From: Shimazuella kribbensis DSM 45090
GTDB taxonomy: Bacteria > Bacillota > Bacilli > Thermoactinomycetales > Thermoactinomycetaceae
DNA: 64,000 nucleotides
Assembly (NCBI RefSeq): GCF_000428065.1
Contig: NZ_ATZF01000003.1
Coordinates: 186,001 to 250,000 of the forward strand
Direction of reading: 5' to 3'
How positions within the stretch are numbered: the stretch's first letter is position 1; each line of letters begins with the position of its first letter. This document shows positions 25,725-34,840 of the stretch, piece after piece. The translations under genes were made by a program, and so were the position numbers. The notes below the pieces were generated by a model. That model was not told the origin of the DNA. It searched no databases and saw only the letters and a program-made list of their open reading frames with translations.

Positions 25725-25753
25725 TGCGACACGGGGACGGTTCTATTGTCGCA
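25725..25753. repeat. REP-like palindrome 2
   Basis: TGCGACA ... TGTCGCA with the same GGGGACGGTTCT core; left end of the full element. Confidence 0.8.
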
Positions 25754-25756
25754 TGC

Positions 25757-26524
25757 TTATGCGCGAAAAATAATATCTTTGCTTATTCCCAACACACGAG
25801 AGATTCCTCTAATTGATACATGAGAAGTTGTTTTTATTTCTTGTAAAATTGCATTCCTCTTCCCTATATCCTTTGTTTTTCTTAAATCTTCAGGACTGAT
25901 ATCATGTCTTTCTAAAATTTCGTTTATCACTTTTTGACAATTGACTTGATCTATCCGATCATCATCCAAGAACTTATCCTGATTGCTACTTTTTGTAAAT
26001 TCTTTTAATCTCAAAATCGCCTCCACACGATCCTGAGAGAAATGATGAAGTATAAAATCAGGATTCAACAATGGATGATTATCTCCATCTAAATAAGACG
26101 AAAAACTACTCCAAATGTAATCCTCTGGATGCTTAACAAGACCAGCTACAATTGGATTATTATGGATATACCTACTGCAACATAGCAAATATTGTTCTGA
26201 TTGAATGCTCTCACTTTTGTATCGATCCTGAAATAAGTGTCCTACTCGGTTATATTTTTTATTGAAATAAGAAACATAACTAACACCAAGTCGTTTCATA
26301 AAACGATGAATGGTATCCCCTACTTCTTTGATAAGTAGATGTACATGATTACTCATCAGACAATAGGCGTACATTTCATAATTGTCAGTTTTTTTAAATC
26401 GGAGTAATGTCTCTAAGTATCGATGATAGTCTTCTTCCTCTCGAAAAATGGACATTCGGTCTACGCCTCTCACCATAATATGATATATTCCCGTCTCACT
26501 CTTTTCCCTGCTATATCTGGGCAT
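25757..26524 (-). CDS. REP-associated tyrosine transposase
   Basis: A 255-residue Y1 HUH transposase. The HUH pair is H60 and H62 in SNHVHLLIK, and the catalytic Tyr is expected in the SYVSYFNKKYNRVGHLFQDR region. The C-terminal 30 residues form a helix-turn-helix (VSIRGISRVLGISKDI) seen in many members. The start at 26524 (MPRYSREKSETGIYH) is set by AGAGGTGA upstream; the frame continues open back to 26671 through the palindrome. Such proteins cut and join single-stranded DNA at their palindromes. Confidence 0.88.
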   Translation of the reverse strand: MPRYSREKSETGIYHIMVRGVDRMSIFREEEDYHRYLETLLRFKKTDNYEMYAYCLMSNHVHLLIKEVGDTIHRFMKRLGVSYVSYFNKKYNRVGHLFQDRYKSESIQSEQYLLCCSRYIHNNPIVAGLVKHPEDYIWSSFSSYLDGDNHPLLNPDFILHHFSQDRVEAILRLKEFTKSSNQDKFLDDDRIDQVNCQKVINEILERHDISPEDLRKTKDIGKRNAILQEIKTTSHVSIRGISRVLGISKDIIFRA

Positions 26525-26580
26525 TTCTATCACCTCTCGAAAGTATTTTACCATATATTTACTTCCAGTGAGAGGATTTA

Positions 26581-26608
26581 TGCGACAAGAGAACCGTCCC
26601 CTTGTCGT
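26581..26608. repeat. REP-like palindrome 3
   Basis: TGCGACAAG ... CTTGTCG, the inverted counterpart of palindromes 1 and 2; right end of the element. Confidence 0.8.
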
Positions 26609-26633
26609 GTTATTTTGGTTTTTGAAAATGATG

Positions 26634-26662
26634 GACCGGCTGGAGTTTAACTCCAGCCGGTC
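26634..26662. terminator. 3' hairpin of islet D
   Basis: Perfect 12-bp stem GACCGGCTGGAG / CTCCAGCCGGTC with a 5-base loop and no T-tract, 22 bases beyond the islet D stop. Confidence 0.7.
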
Positions 26663-26684
26663 GTGGATCACTCACCTAGAGAAG

Positions 26685-26843
26685 TTAGTCCTTCTTCTCT
26701 TGGTTCTTGCGCTCCTCGCGCCTAGCCGCCTGACGCCTCTTACCAGCAGAAGACCTCGTGGCCCGACCGGTGGGGTTCTGGCCCACCTTGTCGCGCGGGT
26801 CTCCACCGCTTCCAGTGTTGTTGTTGCGGCTGAATATAGCCAT
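26685..26843 (-). CDS. Small basic protein, 52 aa (islet D)
   Basis: A 52-codon frame beginning MAIFSRNNNTGSGGDPRD and ending in a highly basic Arg/Lys/Glu stretch (KRRQAARREERKNQEKKD). Base composition is near 60% G+C, the highest in the window. It has GGAG 10 bases before the ATG, a TATAAT at 26897-26902 and a perfect 3' hairpin. Disordered or nucleic-acid-binding by composition. No family recognised. It sits next to the transposase palindrome. Confidence 0.55.
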   Translation of the reverse strand: MAIFSRNNNTGSGGDPRDKVGQNPTGRATRSSAGKRRQAARREERKNQEKKD

Positions 26844-27255
26844 TAAAAATTCACTCCATACCTAAGGGATGAACCTGTGTCCATCTACCTTTTAGAATTA
26901 TAATATATTTTCTACGAAAAATAAATATATTTATACAAAATAATATACTCATCTATTAAATTAATATAATTCTAATAATAATGTTTATTTATAATAATAA
27001 TTATTTTTTAATATGTTCTACTTTACATATATTTCATAATTTTAATTCATAAAAAGTAGAGGGATTTTCTTCATTTCCGCGCTTGACCCTTGGTATAGAT
27101 TGAATGATTAAAATAAAAAACACACACCTATAAAGCAATGGTATGTGTTTTAAAAAACAATATTTTATATTTGTATGTAGCAAACCATCTGCTAGTGGTT
27201 CCCCTTAAACTCCACTGTACCTTGTCAAAAAAATTTCTTTCCTAGTTGATCCCTT
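26844..27255. other. A+T-rich intergenic region
   Basis: Holds the islet D promoter near 26897, then about 200 bases of extremely A+T-rich sequence without a gene. A hairpin at 27117-27154 (AAACACACACC / GGTATGTGTTT, one mismatch) probably ends the Nudix transcript. Confidence 0.55.
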
Positions 27256-27747
27256 CTATTGTTCCAAATCAAGTTTAGTCGGTTTGTATCCTTTTATTTC
27301 TCCCTCTTCAAAGACAAAATAGTGGTTATAAGAAGTCCTATCTTTCCACAACCAGGGCAAATAATAGGGCAATGTATCTGCAATTCCTTTATTTTCTGGA
27401 TGCAGTATCCACTCATAGTCTTTCCAATCTAAGATACCTTCCCCATTTTTAAATGGTGTTTCTAGTACAAAATCATCAGGAAGAATGACATCATACACAT
27501 ACATCCCTCCAAGTTGAGTCTGTTCAGTTGACCAAGTGACTATTCCTCTGGATCGTACATCAGCTAACCGAATCGTTGTTTCTTCCTCAATTTCACGTAA
27601 AATAGATGCTTTGGGGCTCTCTCCTTGCTCGATCTTTCCCCCTACCCCATTCCATCTTCCCATCCAAAATTTCTTTTCTTTGTTGATAAGCAAAACTTGG
27701 TTTTTTCTACGAATCAAGCAAATCGTAAATGGCAGGAAAAGAGACAA
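27256..27747 (-). CDS. Nudix hydrolase, MutT-like
   Basis: A 163-residue Nudix protein with the box GGKIEQGESPKAS then REIEEET at about residues 37-60 and a preceding RWNGVGGKIE. The general layout is that of 8-oxo-dGTP diphosphatases, which clean the nucleotide pool, but the substrate is not proven by sequence. Composition is native. The ATG at 27747 has GAGG upstream. It stands alone on the minus strand. Confidence 0.85.
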   Translation of the reverse strand: MSLFLPFTICLIRRKNQVLLINKEKKFWMGRWNGVGGKIEQGESPKASILREIEEETTIRLADVRSRGIVTWSTEQTQLGGMYVYDVILPDDFVLETPFKNGEGILDWKDYEWILHPENKGIADTLPYYLPWLWKDRTSYNHYFVFEEGEIKGYKPTKLDLEQ

Positions 27748-27972
27748 TGTAACTTCCTCACTCTATTAAATTTAATAATAAACACAAATTATACTCTTTA
27801 TTTTAGCATGATTACTTTGATCTTTTCTGTTGATATATAATGGCTATCCTAAATCTCCTATCGATAAAAAGGGATGAATATCTGATTCGTTACCACGTTT
27901 TTAGGATGGATCTAGTGCAACAGACATCATGTTCTAATCTACCACCAACACCAAATCCACTAGTAAATACCA
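27748..27972. other. Intergenic, no gene called
   Basis: A+T-rich on the left with a TATAAT near 27834, followed by about 130 bases of ordinary composition and then a strong plus-strand terminator. Short frames exist but none has a good ribosome site. A small RNA could be made here. Confidence 0.35.
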
Positions 27973-28012
27973 AAAATGACTTCTCCTTGATTGACCTAGG
28001 AGAAGTCATTTT
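27973..28012 (+). terminator. Orphan terminator
   Basis: Perfect 15-bp stem AAAATGACTTCTCCT / AGGAGAAGTCATTTT with a 10-base loop; no confident gene upstream on the plus strand. Confidence 0.75.
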
Positions 28013-28053
28013 ATTCATGTATCTATTTATCAAATGAAATAAATTATTTTCCA

Positions 28054-28090
28054 CTGGGTGTGTGAGAAACTCAATCCTCACACACCCCAG
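28054..28090. terminator. 3' hairpin of islet E
   Basis: CTGGGTGTGTGAG / CTCACACACCCCAG, 13 bp with one bulged C, just past the islet E stop; no T-tract. Confidence 0.65.
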
Positions 28091-28106
28091 CCACTCCGGA
28101 AAGTGA

Positions 28107-28484
28107 CTACTTCAGAGCGAGGAGCTCACTAGGACTGAACTCACCAAGCATGATGGTTCGCCTAGCGTCATCCCCAAGCACCTTTCCTTCGCTGAAAAAC
28201 TTGATGATGCCCGACTTCAGACATACAGTCATGATGCTCGGGCCATCTTTCGACCTCGTCTTTCCCTTCGCCGTGACGTCATCGACAACGACACCACGGA
28301 TTGATCGCTTCTCTGTGGTGTTATTATTGATAACACGACCATGGAACGACACGAAATGAAGAAGATAGTCGTCGATGAACTTGCACCTCTTCGCCTTCCC
28401 CAGCATCTGGTAGGAACCACCACTGCCGTAGTTGAAGTTGATCTGAATGTTGTCCAGATCGCAATGAATAAGCTGACCAATCAC
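28107..28484 (-). CDS. Hypothetical protein, 125 aa (islet E)
   Basis: A soluble protein starting at a GTG with GGGAG 6 bases upstream (MIGQLIHCDLDNIQINF). It has alternating hydrophobic residues suggestive of beta strands and a polar middle (NNNTTEKRSIRG). No recognised motif. About 49% G+C with C/G-ending codons, clearly above its neighbours. A promoter with TTTACA and TATAAT (28526-28531) 18 bases apart lies upstream, and a hairpin follows. Function unknown. Confidence 0.6.
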   Translation of the reverse strand: MIGQLIHCDLDNIQINFNYGSGGSYQMLGKAKRCKFIDDYLLHFVSFHGRVINNNTTEKRSIRGVVVDDVTAKGKTRSKDGPSIMTVCLKSGIIKFFSEGKVLGDDARRTIMLGEFSPSELLALK

Positions 28485-28614
28485 TTCAAACTCCCATTTT
28501 TTTGGAAGAAGGTCTTCTTAATTGGATTATAACTGTCGAATTCGTATCCTGTAAACAAAAAATTAAAAATATTAACATTTTTTGCTGGCTGTTTATTTTA
28601 TGTTCATATTCGAC

Positions 28615-28643
28615 AAAAAAAGCCCCTCTTCGTAGAAGGGCTA
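28615..28643 (-). terminator. Terminator of the YerD-like gene
   Basis: AGCCCCTTCTACGAAGAGGGGCT on the minus strand followed by T7, 6 bases after the stop. Confidence 0.9.
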
Positions 28644-28649
28644 CTTAAG

Positions 28650-30251
28650 TCAAGAAACATTTTCTCCTTGTGGCACAACCGTTTTTATCGGTTCTACTTC
28701 AGGAATGGGAAATAATTCGCTTAAAGGTATCGTACGTCCTGCTTCATTCTTAAAAATAATATGATCTCTTGTAAATCGTCTGGGGCTATCTAGACCGCTT
28801 GCCGCAGCGAGCGCAAATAATCCAAAACGCATACTGATGATATAATTCATCACACGCCATTTTTTCTCTTCCGGAACAAGGGCATCTTGTAATTTGGGAT
28901 TGGTTGTAGCTACTCCTGCTGGACAATGTCCTGTATGACATTGCAGTGCCATAATACAACCATTAGCCATCATAAATCCTCGAGCAGAGTTGACTGCATC
29001 TGCTCCAATAGCTAGCGCAATCGCTACTTTATCTGGCGCGATCAGCTTGCCAGAAGCAAATATTTTGAACTGATCGCGGACTCCATATCGATAAGCAGTA
29101 TCGACAAACGTAATAAGTGCTGGTATGAGAGGCAATCCCATGGAATCTGCCATCGCCTTATACGTAGCACCTGATCCACCTTCCCCGCCGTCAATCGTGA
29201 AGAAGTCTGGGTATATATGAAGCCGAATCATGGTTTCAAAAAACTCATTCAATATTTGTTGTTGTCCAATTACTAACTTTAATCCGACTGGTTTTCCACC
29301 CTTTTCTTGAAGTTCACGCACAAACAACAAAGCCTCTTCAGGATTGGTCAAGAACGGAAAACGGTTAGGAGAATTAATCGTTTTGCCGATTGGTACATTG
29401 CGTACTTCTGCAATCTTTGCATTTACTTTTTTACCCTCTAGATGACCTCCACGAATCTTTGCACCTTGGGCAAATTTCAACTCAAACGCTTTTATATTGG
29501 ATTCTGCTGCTTTTTTTCCAAATGCTTCCCATGAAAATAGTCCTTGTTCGTCTCGATATCCAAAAAGCCCTGGACCAATTTGCGCTACTACATCTGCACC
29601 TGTTTGCAAATGCTCTTGAATTACTCCACCTTCCCCTGTGTTGATCCAAGATCCACCAGCCATCGCTGCTCCATAACCTGTAGATAATATATAATTTTCT
29701 CCAATAGAACCATAGGAAGTAGCAGAAGCACCAAACATTCCATTCAATTTCCATGGTGTTTGCCGATTAGAACCGACAATGATCACATCATCTTCGGGGT
29801 ATAACCATTTTGGGGTTTCATCGGTGATGAGTTTCTCTTTACGAGTAAACACACCTTCTTTTTCGATTTGGTACTTCTTTGCTTGTACAAGCTCTTCATT
29901 GTTTACTTTCAACTCGTTTTGAAGCATGGGAAACATGGAGTTTGCAATATAGTACCCAGACTCTTGAAAATCCTGTTTGGACCCAAAACCAAGGAGGTCT
30001 GTTCGATACTTCGCAGAGAAGATAAGACCAACAAATTCATAACGGGAAAACGGCTTACCCGAACGATCATCATCAAACCAATACTGACGAAATTCAGGCC
30101 CAAGTTTTTCTAGAAAATAACGCAACCATCCAAGATATGGATGAGACCGGATAATGGAATGCTGTGGTCTGCGCGAAATAAAATGCATGATGCCAAATAA
30201 TCCAATTGCCAGTACGAAGATGATCGCTAAGGCAATCAGGAGATAAAACAT
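28650..30251 (-). CDS. FMN-binding glutamate synthase-like protein (YerD type)
   Basis: A 533-residue protein with an N-terminal membrane helix (residues 2-23) followed by the glutamate-synthase alpha-chain central barrel: the blocks GASATSYGSIGENYILSTGYGAAMAGGS, then FTIDGGEGGSGATY and ALAIGADAVNSARGFMMA, and the Cys-rich CHTGHCPAGVATTNP that resembles the iron-sulphur region. It lacks the amidotransferase domain. Its nearest known relative is YerD of B. subtilis, of uncertain physiological role. Start taken at ATG 30251 with GAGAGGG upstream; a TTG at 30266 is in frame. Confidence 0.88.
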   Translation of the reverse strand: MFYLLIALAIIFVLAIGLFGIMHFISRRPQHSIIRSHPYLGWLRYFLEKLGPEFRQYWFDDDRSGKPFSRYEFVGLIFSAKYRTDLLGFGSKQDFQESGYYIANSMFPMLQNELKVNNEELVQAKKYQIEKEGVFTRKEKLITDETPKWLYPEDDVIIVGSNRQTPWKLNGMFGASATSYGSIGENYILSTGYGAAMAGGSWINTGEGGVIQEHLQTGADVVAQIGPGLFGYRDEQGLFSWEAFGKKAAESNIKAFELKFAQGAKIRGGHLEGKKVNAKIAEVRNVPIGKTINSPNRFPFLTNPEEALLFVRELQEKGGKPVGLKLVIGQQQILNEFFETMIRLHIYPDFFTIDGGEGGSGATYKAMADSMGLPLIPALITFVDTAYRYGVRDQFKIFASGKLIAPDKVAIALAIGADAVNSARGFMMANGCIMALQCHTGHCPAGVATTNPKLQDALVPEEKKWRVMNYIISMRFGLFALAAASGLDSPRRFTRDHIIFKNEAGRTIPLSELFPIPEVEPIKTVVPQGENVS

Positions 30252-30342
30252 AATAACCCTCTCCAATCATGACGATAAAGAAATAGATACATCATCCATA
30301 ATAGTATCACGAAATAGAAGATGGAATATATGTCTTTGTATA

Positions 30343-32943
30343 TTACAACCTTGGGTCGACAGGGTCTGCTTCCATTGCTAATGTCCCTAGTACACATTCA
30401 TGAATTCTCCCAAGCGATTCCCGGTTCACAAAGCGCTGAATCCCTTCCATACCTAGCGCAAATTCACGCAGTGCCTTTTTCTGTTTTTTATTTGTACTGC
30501 GTTGTTTCAATCGTTCTAGATTAGCGGGATGCAAGTAATCCATTCCATAGATGATATGCAGATATTCTACACCTCTTACTTTAATTGCCGGCTGTACCAT
30601 TTGACCTTTTTCGTTCCGCTCCACAAAATTTAGAGGTTTAACTACAAATCCTTCCTGTCCATCGCGGGTCATTTCTTCCCACCAAGCAATTGCTTCTTGC
30701 TCTGATTGTTCATTGTCTACAACTCGATATGCTGTTTCGATGATCATCGAAGAATAATTACTTAATTCTTGGGCTTTTTCCATATGCCAAATATGGGTTT
30801 GATCAAAAAAAGTTAGACCACTTTGTGCAAGTATATGGAAAGGGGCGATTTGAATCCCTTCGATTCCTGTCGTTTCCCAGATGTATTGTTGAAAACTTTT
30901 ACGGAACGAAGCAGTATGCTGTAGTTGTTCATTTGTTTCATCAAGCCAAGTCTGAATGGCTTGTCCATTACTCTCCGCCTTTTCCAGCTTCTCCTTACGC
31001 TTCATCCGATCCAACCAAGCCATTTCTCCAACATGAGCATATTGTTTTTGAATCAATTCTTTTGCTTTAAGATTCCAAGGCAAAATTTCTGCATCCAATA
31101 AGATAAACTCTGTCTGATACTTAGCAAAGTACGGCTTAAGATCATGCTGAAGTTTTTGTAACACTTCTTTCCCTAGTTGCTTTTGGAAAAACGGGCGTCC
31201 TGTTCGTGTGTAAATCACACCTTCTATCTTACGCCCAATATATTTTTCAGCTGACTCCTCATCTCGAAACACCAATAAAACTGCGCGGCTACCCATGTGT
31301 TTCTTCTCTACTACCATTTTGTTTACTTCATTGGAACGATAATAAGCAAAAGCTTCTGCTGGATGCTCCAAATACGTGGATAACTTGGAAACTTGTGGAG
31401 TAGGACTCATCGTTGGTGGAATATAAGTTAATTCTTCTAATGGAATCGTAAAATGAGAGAGATCATCCAACGCTGTCTTTACCATTTTTCCGGGAACTTT
31501 TATTTCTCCATATTGTTCTACCTGTACAGAATAACCATCGATAAGGCCCATTATATTTGGCGGGGTGAGCCTTTGCTCTTCCCATATGTGCAATGGATTA
31601 TCTTTCGCATCTGCATAATCTTGCTGGGCAGGTACTTGCACAAACTCTTTTTCCGGGAATCGAAAAGCAGTCAAGTTGCCTCCAAATACAACACCTTGAT
31701 CAATGTTGACCGTATTTTTGATAAAGATCGCTTGTGGCTTGGGATCATGTCCCCATATAATCAATTGGCTGTTCTGATGCTGTTGAAACCAATCTTTGCG
31801 CATTGGTTTTCCTTGTTTATCAAATCCCTCTACCTCTCCATATCGGCAAAAATCACTGATTACTTGATCGTGTTTGCCAATAAACTCATCCTTGATCCCA
31901 GCATGGACCACAACGGCCACTGGGATATCATTTTTTTGCAATACATAATGAGAAGGTGCTTTGAGCAGCATCTGCCGATAAGCTTCTTTCTTATCCCTTG
32001 CTTTCTCTTCACCATGAACGGCTTCAAATTGTTCAAACTCTGCTGCTAACTTCTCATCACCATGCTGCATTTTCACCTTGCGACCATCCAGCCAACGTGC
32101 TATCTTCCATCCATGATTGCTATCAATCATATAAGCTAAGCCTGCTTGTATATGACGATAGAAAAACTCCATCGTATCTAATGATTTTGGCCCTCTGCTC
32201 ATCACATCTCCTAGCGAAACGATCTTTCTTCCTTGTGGATGAACATAAAAATCTTCCTCATTTTTCTCATAGCCTAGTCGAACTAACAAATCCATAAACT
32301 CATCAAAACAACCATGGATGTCTCCAATAATATCCAGTCCTTCGCCGATATCGAGAAGCATCCGATTTGCTTTTCGTTCAAATGATGTCGATGCCAATTC
32401 CTCTGCTTTCAACACATATTGAGCAGAATAACCTTCTTTTTTTAAATAGCGGATTTGTCGCTTGAATACTTGTTGTTGCTGTCGAATACGCTTCTTTCCT
32501 CTTGAATGTTCCCTTGTTTCATCCCATTCTAAAAGCTGCTGCTCACTTGCCTCGATCGCAATAACAGAAATGGAAACATGATGTTTTCGAGCTAATTGGA
32601 CATAACGCAGACGATCCGATGATTGCAAATGGGTAGCATCTACGATTGTCAATTTATTTAACTGGCAACGCTTTTCTACCATAAAATCCATTGCCTCAAA
32701 TGCTTCTTTGGAGATGTGTTGATAGGTATCAAACAACACATCCGCTTCATCTTTGGGATGACCCTTCCAGTCCATAAAAATAGTATCGCTAAGCAGCGTG
32801 CGAAATTGATCGGAGCTGATCACTTCAGAAGGCATCAATATCCCTTCTGCTATAAGTCTATCTAATAATGTGGTTTTTCCACTACTCGATGGCCCCATCA
32901 TCAAAACAATTCCTGCATAGGGGAGCATCATTTTCCTCGTCAT
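30343..32943 (-). CDS. pnkp: Polynucleotide kinase-phosphatase-ligase Pnkp
   Basis: An 866-residue RNA-repair enzyme. The N-terminal 5' kinase has Walker A GPSSSGKTT (17-25); the central metallophosphatase has GDIHGC (D208, H210), GDVMSRGP (D246, R250), NH (276-277) and later HAGI, WGHDP and NIDQG; the C-terminal ligase-like adenylyltransferase has KHMGSR. In GDxxDRG the second Asp is Ser249, a change at an otherwise conserved place. Length matches the Clostridium thermocellum enzyme. Start at 32943, one base after the hen1 stop, with AGAGGAG upstream. With Hen1 it heals and seals RNAs cut by ribotoxins. Confidence 0.93.
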   Translation of the reverse strand: MTRKMMLPYAGIVLMMGPSSSGKTTLLDRLIAEGILMPSEVISSDQFRTLLSDTIFMDWKGHPKDEADVLFDTYQHISKEAFEAMDFMVEKRCQLNKLTIVDATHLQSSDRLRYVQLARKHHVSISVIAIEASEQQLLEWDETREHSRGKKRIRQQQQVFKRQIRYLKKEGYSAQYVLKAEELASTSFERKANRMLLDIGEGLDIIGDIHGCFDEFMDLLVRLGYEKNEEDFYVHPQGRKIVSLGDVMSRGPKSLDTMEFFYRHIQAGLAYMIDSNHGWKIARWLDGRKVKMQHGDEKLAAEFEQFEAVHGEEKARDKKEAYRQMLLKAPSHYVLQKNDIPVAVVVHAGIKDEFIGKHDQVISDFCRYGEVEGFDKQGKPMRKDWFQQHQNSQLIIWGHDPKPQAIFIKNTVNIDQGVVFGGNLTAFRFPEKEFVQVPAQQDYADAKDNPLHIWEEQRLTPPNIMGLIDGYSVQVEQYGEIKVPGKMVKTALDDLSHFTIPLEELTYIPPTMSPTPQVSKLSTYLEHPAEAFAYYRSNEVNKMVVEKKHMGSRAVLLVFRDEESAEKYIGRKIEGVIYTRTGRPFFQKQLGKEVLQKLQHDLKPYFAKYQTEFILLDAEILPWNLKAKELIQKQYAHVGEMAWLDRMKRKEKLEKAESNGQAIQTWLDETNEQLQHTASFRKSFQQYIWETTGIEGIQIAPFHILAQSGLTFFDQTHIWHMEKAQELSNYSSMIIETAYRVVDNEQSEQEAIAWWEEMTRDGQEGFVVKPLNFVERNEKGQMVQPAIKVRGVEYLHIIYGMDYLHPANLERLKQRSTNKKQKKALREFALGMEGIQRFVNRESLGRIHECVLGTLAMEADPVDPRL

Positions 32944-32944
32944 C

Positions 32945-34312
32945 TTACTCTTCTCCTCTACGAAAAACTGCCATTTGGGTAGGGAATCCGAATGATACAT
33001 GCTCTTCGCCAATCCCCTCTATACTTGCGGTATAAGCGTACTGTTCTGCACAAGTACGAGCCCAACTGGAAAATTGTTCTCTTGTCCACTCAAATCGATG
33101 ATCACTGTGTCGAAACTCTTTTTGCATCTCGTACACTTGGTTGTATTCTTTATTTGGTGTGGTAACAAGGAGAGTCGTTGGTTGATAATGTGAAAATATG
33201 GTCTGAAATACAGCGGCTAAACGGTGTTCGTCAATATGCTCCATCACTTCACATAAGATCATCACATCTTTTTTGCATAAACGATCATCCGAGTAAAACA
33301 AGGAGCCGAATAAAGAAGTTGGCTCGATAAATCCTGCTCTGCGCTTAGCTTTTTCAAAACGCTCTAACGCATGCAATTGCGATCTTTGCGAAGGTTCTAC
33401 TGCTAAGATTTCTTTTACACCAGACAAAAATCCTAAACGTGTGGATAACTTCCCTTCTCCCGAACCTAAATCCACGATAGATGCTTTGTGTGGTAATTTC
33501 TCCACAACAGACAAAATCGCTTCGTAACGCAGGTCATTCAGCTTTATTTTTGGTTCTCCAGATTCCTCTTTCTTCTCTAGCTCCTGGCCTTTGTTGCTGA
33601 GTTGAAACTTTGATTTCTTGATCAATGGTGAAAATCGCAGTGTTCGCTTTATTATCAAAGAACGCAAAGGATGCTCTTCCAGCCAACCTTCTCCATATCG
33701 ATCCAACTTATCGATTTCCTTCTCATCCAAAAAGTAGTGTTTATAGTTATCTAGCACAGGAATAAGTACAAAAATATGTTTTAACATCTGTTGAAGTGTT
33801 TGTTCCCCGCGAATCGTTATGTATCGAGCTGAACTCTGTTCTTTGAACTTCACTTGATAGTTAATATCTCCATATTCGATTTCCACTTCATAACCCATCG
33901 GTGCAAATAATGCTTGGATCGTATCATCGGTTATATTAGTAGCGATAGGCCCAAACGCTACTTCAAAAGGAAAAAGATGATCCACCCACTGGCGATATTC
34001 TTCTTTTGGTCTGCCATTTAGCGCTGTTCCCAATGCACTTTTTATATAGGTAAGGAACAAACTGCTGGCGGCAAATTCGCGGTCGTTGATATATTGCGTG
34101 ATATCATAGGAATCAGGAGCATTTCGAACTAACTCTATTGGATCAGGAACAGCATAGAGAAACACTTCTACATCTTCCACTTCAAATTTCGTATACACCA
34201 GACGTACAATAGCTTCTTTTTCGCTCCTTTCATATACATTTTCCGGATTTTTGGCCAATAAATGCGAAAGAACTTGTACATGCGGGCCAGTAGCCTTTAT
34301 GTTTAATTGCAT
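32945..34312 (-). CDS. hen1: RNA 3'-terminal ribose 2'-O-methyltransferase Hen1
   Basis: A 455-residue two-domain protein. The C-terminal domain has the SAM motif SIVDLGSGEGKLSTRLG (near residue 285) and the metal-binding catalytic set EVMEH with the later FRHSDHRFEWTR, typical of bacterial Hen1. The N-terminal half (INDREFAASSLFLTYIKSALGTALNG) is the Pnkp-interacting domain. It methylates the 3' end of a cleaved RNA before ligation so that the repaired RNA resists recutting. First gene of the two-gene operon with pnkp. Confidence 0.93.
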   Translation of the reverse strand: MQLNIKATGPHVQVLSHLLAKNPENVYERSEKEAIVRLVYTKFEVEDVEVFLYAVPDPIELVRNAPDSYDITQYINDREFAASSLFLTYIKSALGTALNGRPKEEYRQWVDHLFPFEVAFGPIATNITDDTIQALFAPMGYEVEIEYGDINYQVKFKEQSSARYITIRGEQTLQQMLKHIFVLIPVLDNYKHYFLDEKEIDKLDRYGEGWLEEHPLRSLIIKRTLRFSPLIKKSKFQLSNKGQELEKKEESGEPKIKLNDLRYEAILSVVEKLPHKASIVDLGSGEGKLSTRLGFLSGVKEILAVEPSQRSQLHALERFEKAKRRAGFIEPTSLFGSLFYSDDRLCKKDVMILCEVMEHIDEHRLAAVFQTIFSHYQPTTLLVTTPNKEYNQVYEMQKEFRHSDHRFEWTREQFSSWARTCAEQYAYTASIEGIGEEHVSFGFPTQMAVFRRGEE

Positions 34313-34523
34313 AGGTATCGATACTCACTTTCCTATCAGTTGCCGAACATTTGCTAAGATTTTATCATTCTCGTCTAGTAACTTCTATACATCCATTGTA
34401 AAAACAATGAAAATATGTTTTTATCAGTAGGTAATTATCCATATACTAGAGGAGTGTTATACTATTCCATTACTAGCAGATATCCTTATCAAACGAGTCG
34501 TTCATATTTTATCGGAGATACCT

Positions 34524-34799
34524 GTGCTTAACATTCTTACTGCTCTTATCGTTTTCGTCTTTTTATTTGTACTTGGTTCTCATTATCTAGCTATTTCTTT
34601 TCGTACTCGAAGTGTAAGAGATGTTCAGCTGCATCATTTCCCTATCTTTACTAGATGGGCTATCCGAAAATCATTACCACAAAGTGATACGCATTATGGA
34701 TTGTATCGATTCATGATCGGGATTGTTGGTATTGCCTTTATCATTACCCCTTTCATTGTGTGTGTGGTAGAAATAAAAAGAGCACTCGGTACCCTGTAA
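34524..34799 (+). CDS. Small membrane protein, 91 aa
   Basis: Two hydrophobic segments (LTALIVFVFLFVLGSHYLAI and FMIGIVGIAFIITPFIVCVV) separated by a basic loop. The start is GTG 34524 with GGAGA 5 bases upstream. A clear terminator follows the stop. No family recognised and no informative neighbour; it is divergent from hen1. Confidence 0.6.
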   Translation: MLNILTALIVFVFLFVLGSHYLAISFRTRSVRDVQLHHFPIFTRWAIRKSLPQSDTHYGLYRFMIGIVGIAFIITPFIVCVVEIKRALGTL

Positions 34800-34800
34800 A

Positions 34801-34826
34801 AAAACTCCCTTCTTCAAGGGAGTTTT
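34801..34826. terminator. Bidirectional terminator
   Basis: AAAAACTCCCTT / AAGGGAGTTTTC hairpin with A- and T-tracts, between convergent genes. Confidence 0.85.
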
Positions 34827-34840
34827 CTACTTTTATTAAA

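Larger units (their letters stand above)
25725..26608 (-). mobile_element. REP-associated Y1 transposase element
   Basis: A complete IS200-related RAYT unit: palindromic ends at 25725-25753 and 26581-26608 in inverted orientation, enclosing one intact transposase gene. Confidence 0.8.

Noticed and set aside
25480-26608. Three palindromes as a CRISPR array
   Set aside because: Spacing is irregular and the units match the ends of a transposase element.
26525-26671. Longer start for the transposase
   Set aside because: The upstream extension crosses the palindromic end and the islet D hairpin; the ATG at 26524 has a good ribosome site.
27890-28081. Possible lanthipeptide-like frame (ends FTSGFGVGGRLEHDV then CCTRS)
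   Set aside because: No ribosome site, the frame encodes the terminator stem, and no modification enzymes lie nearby.
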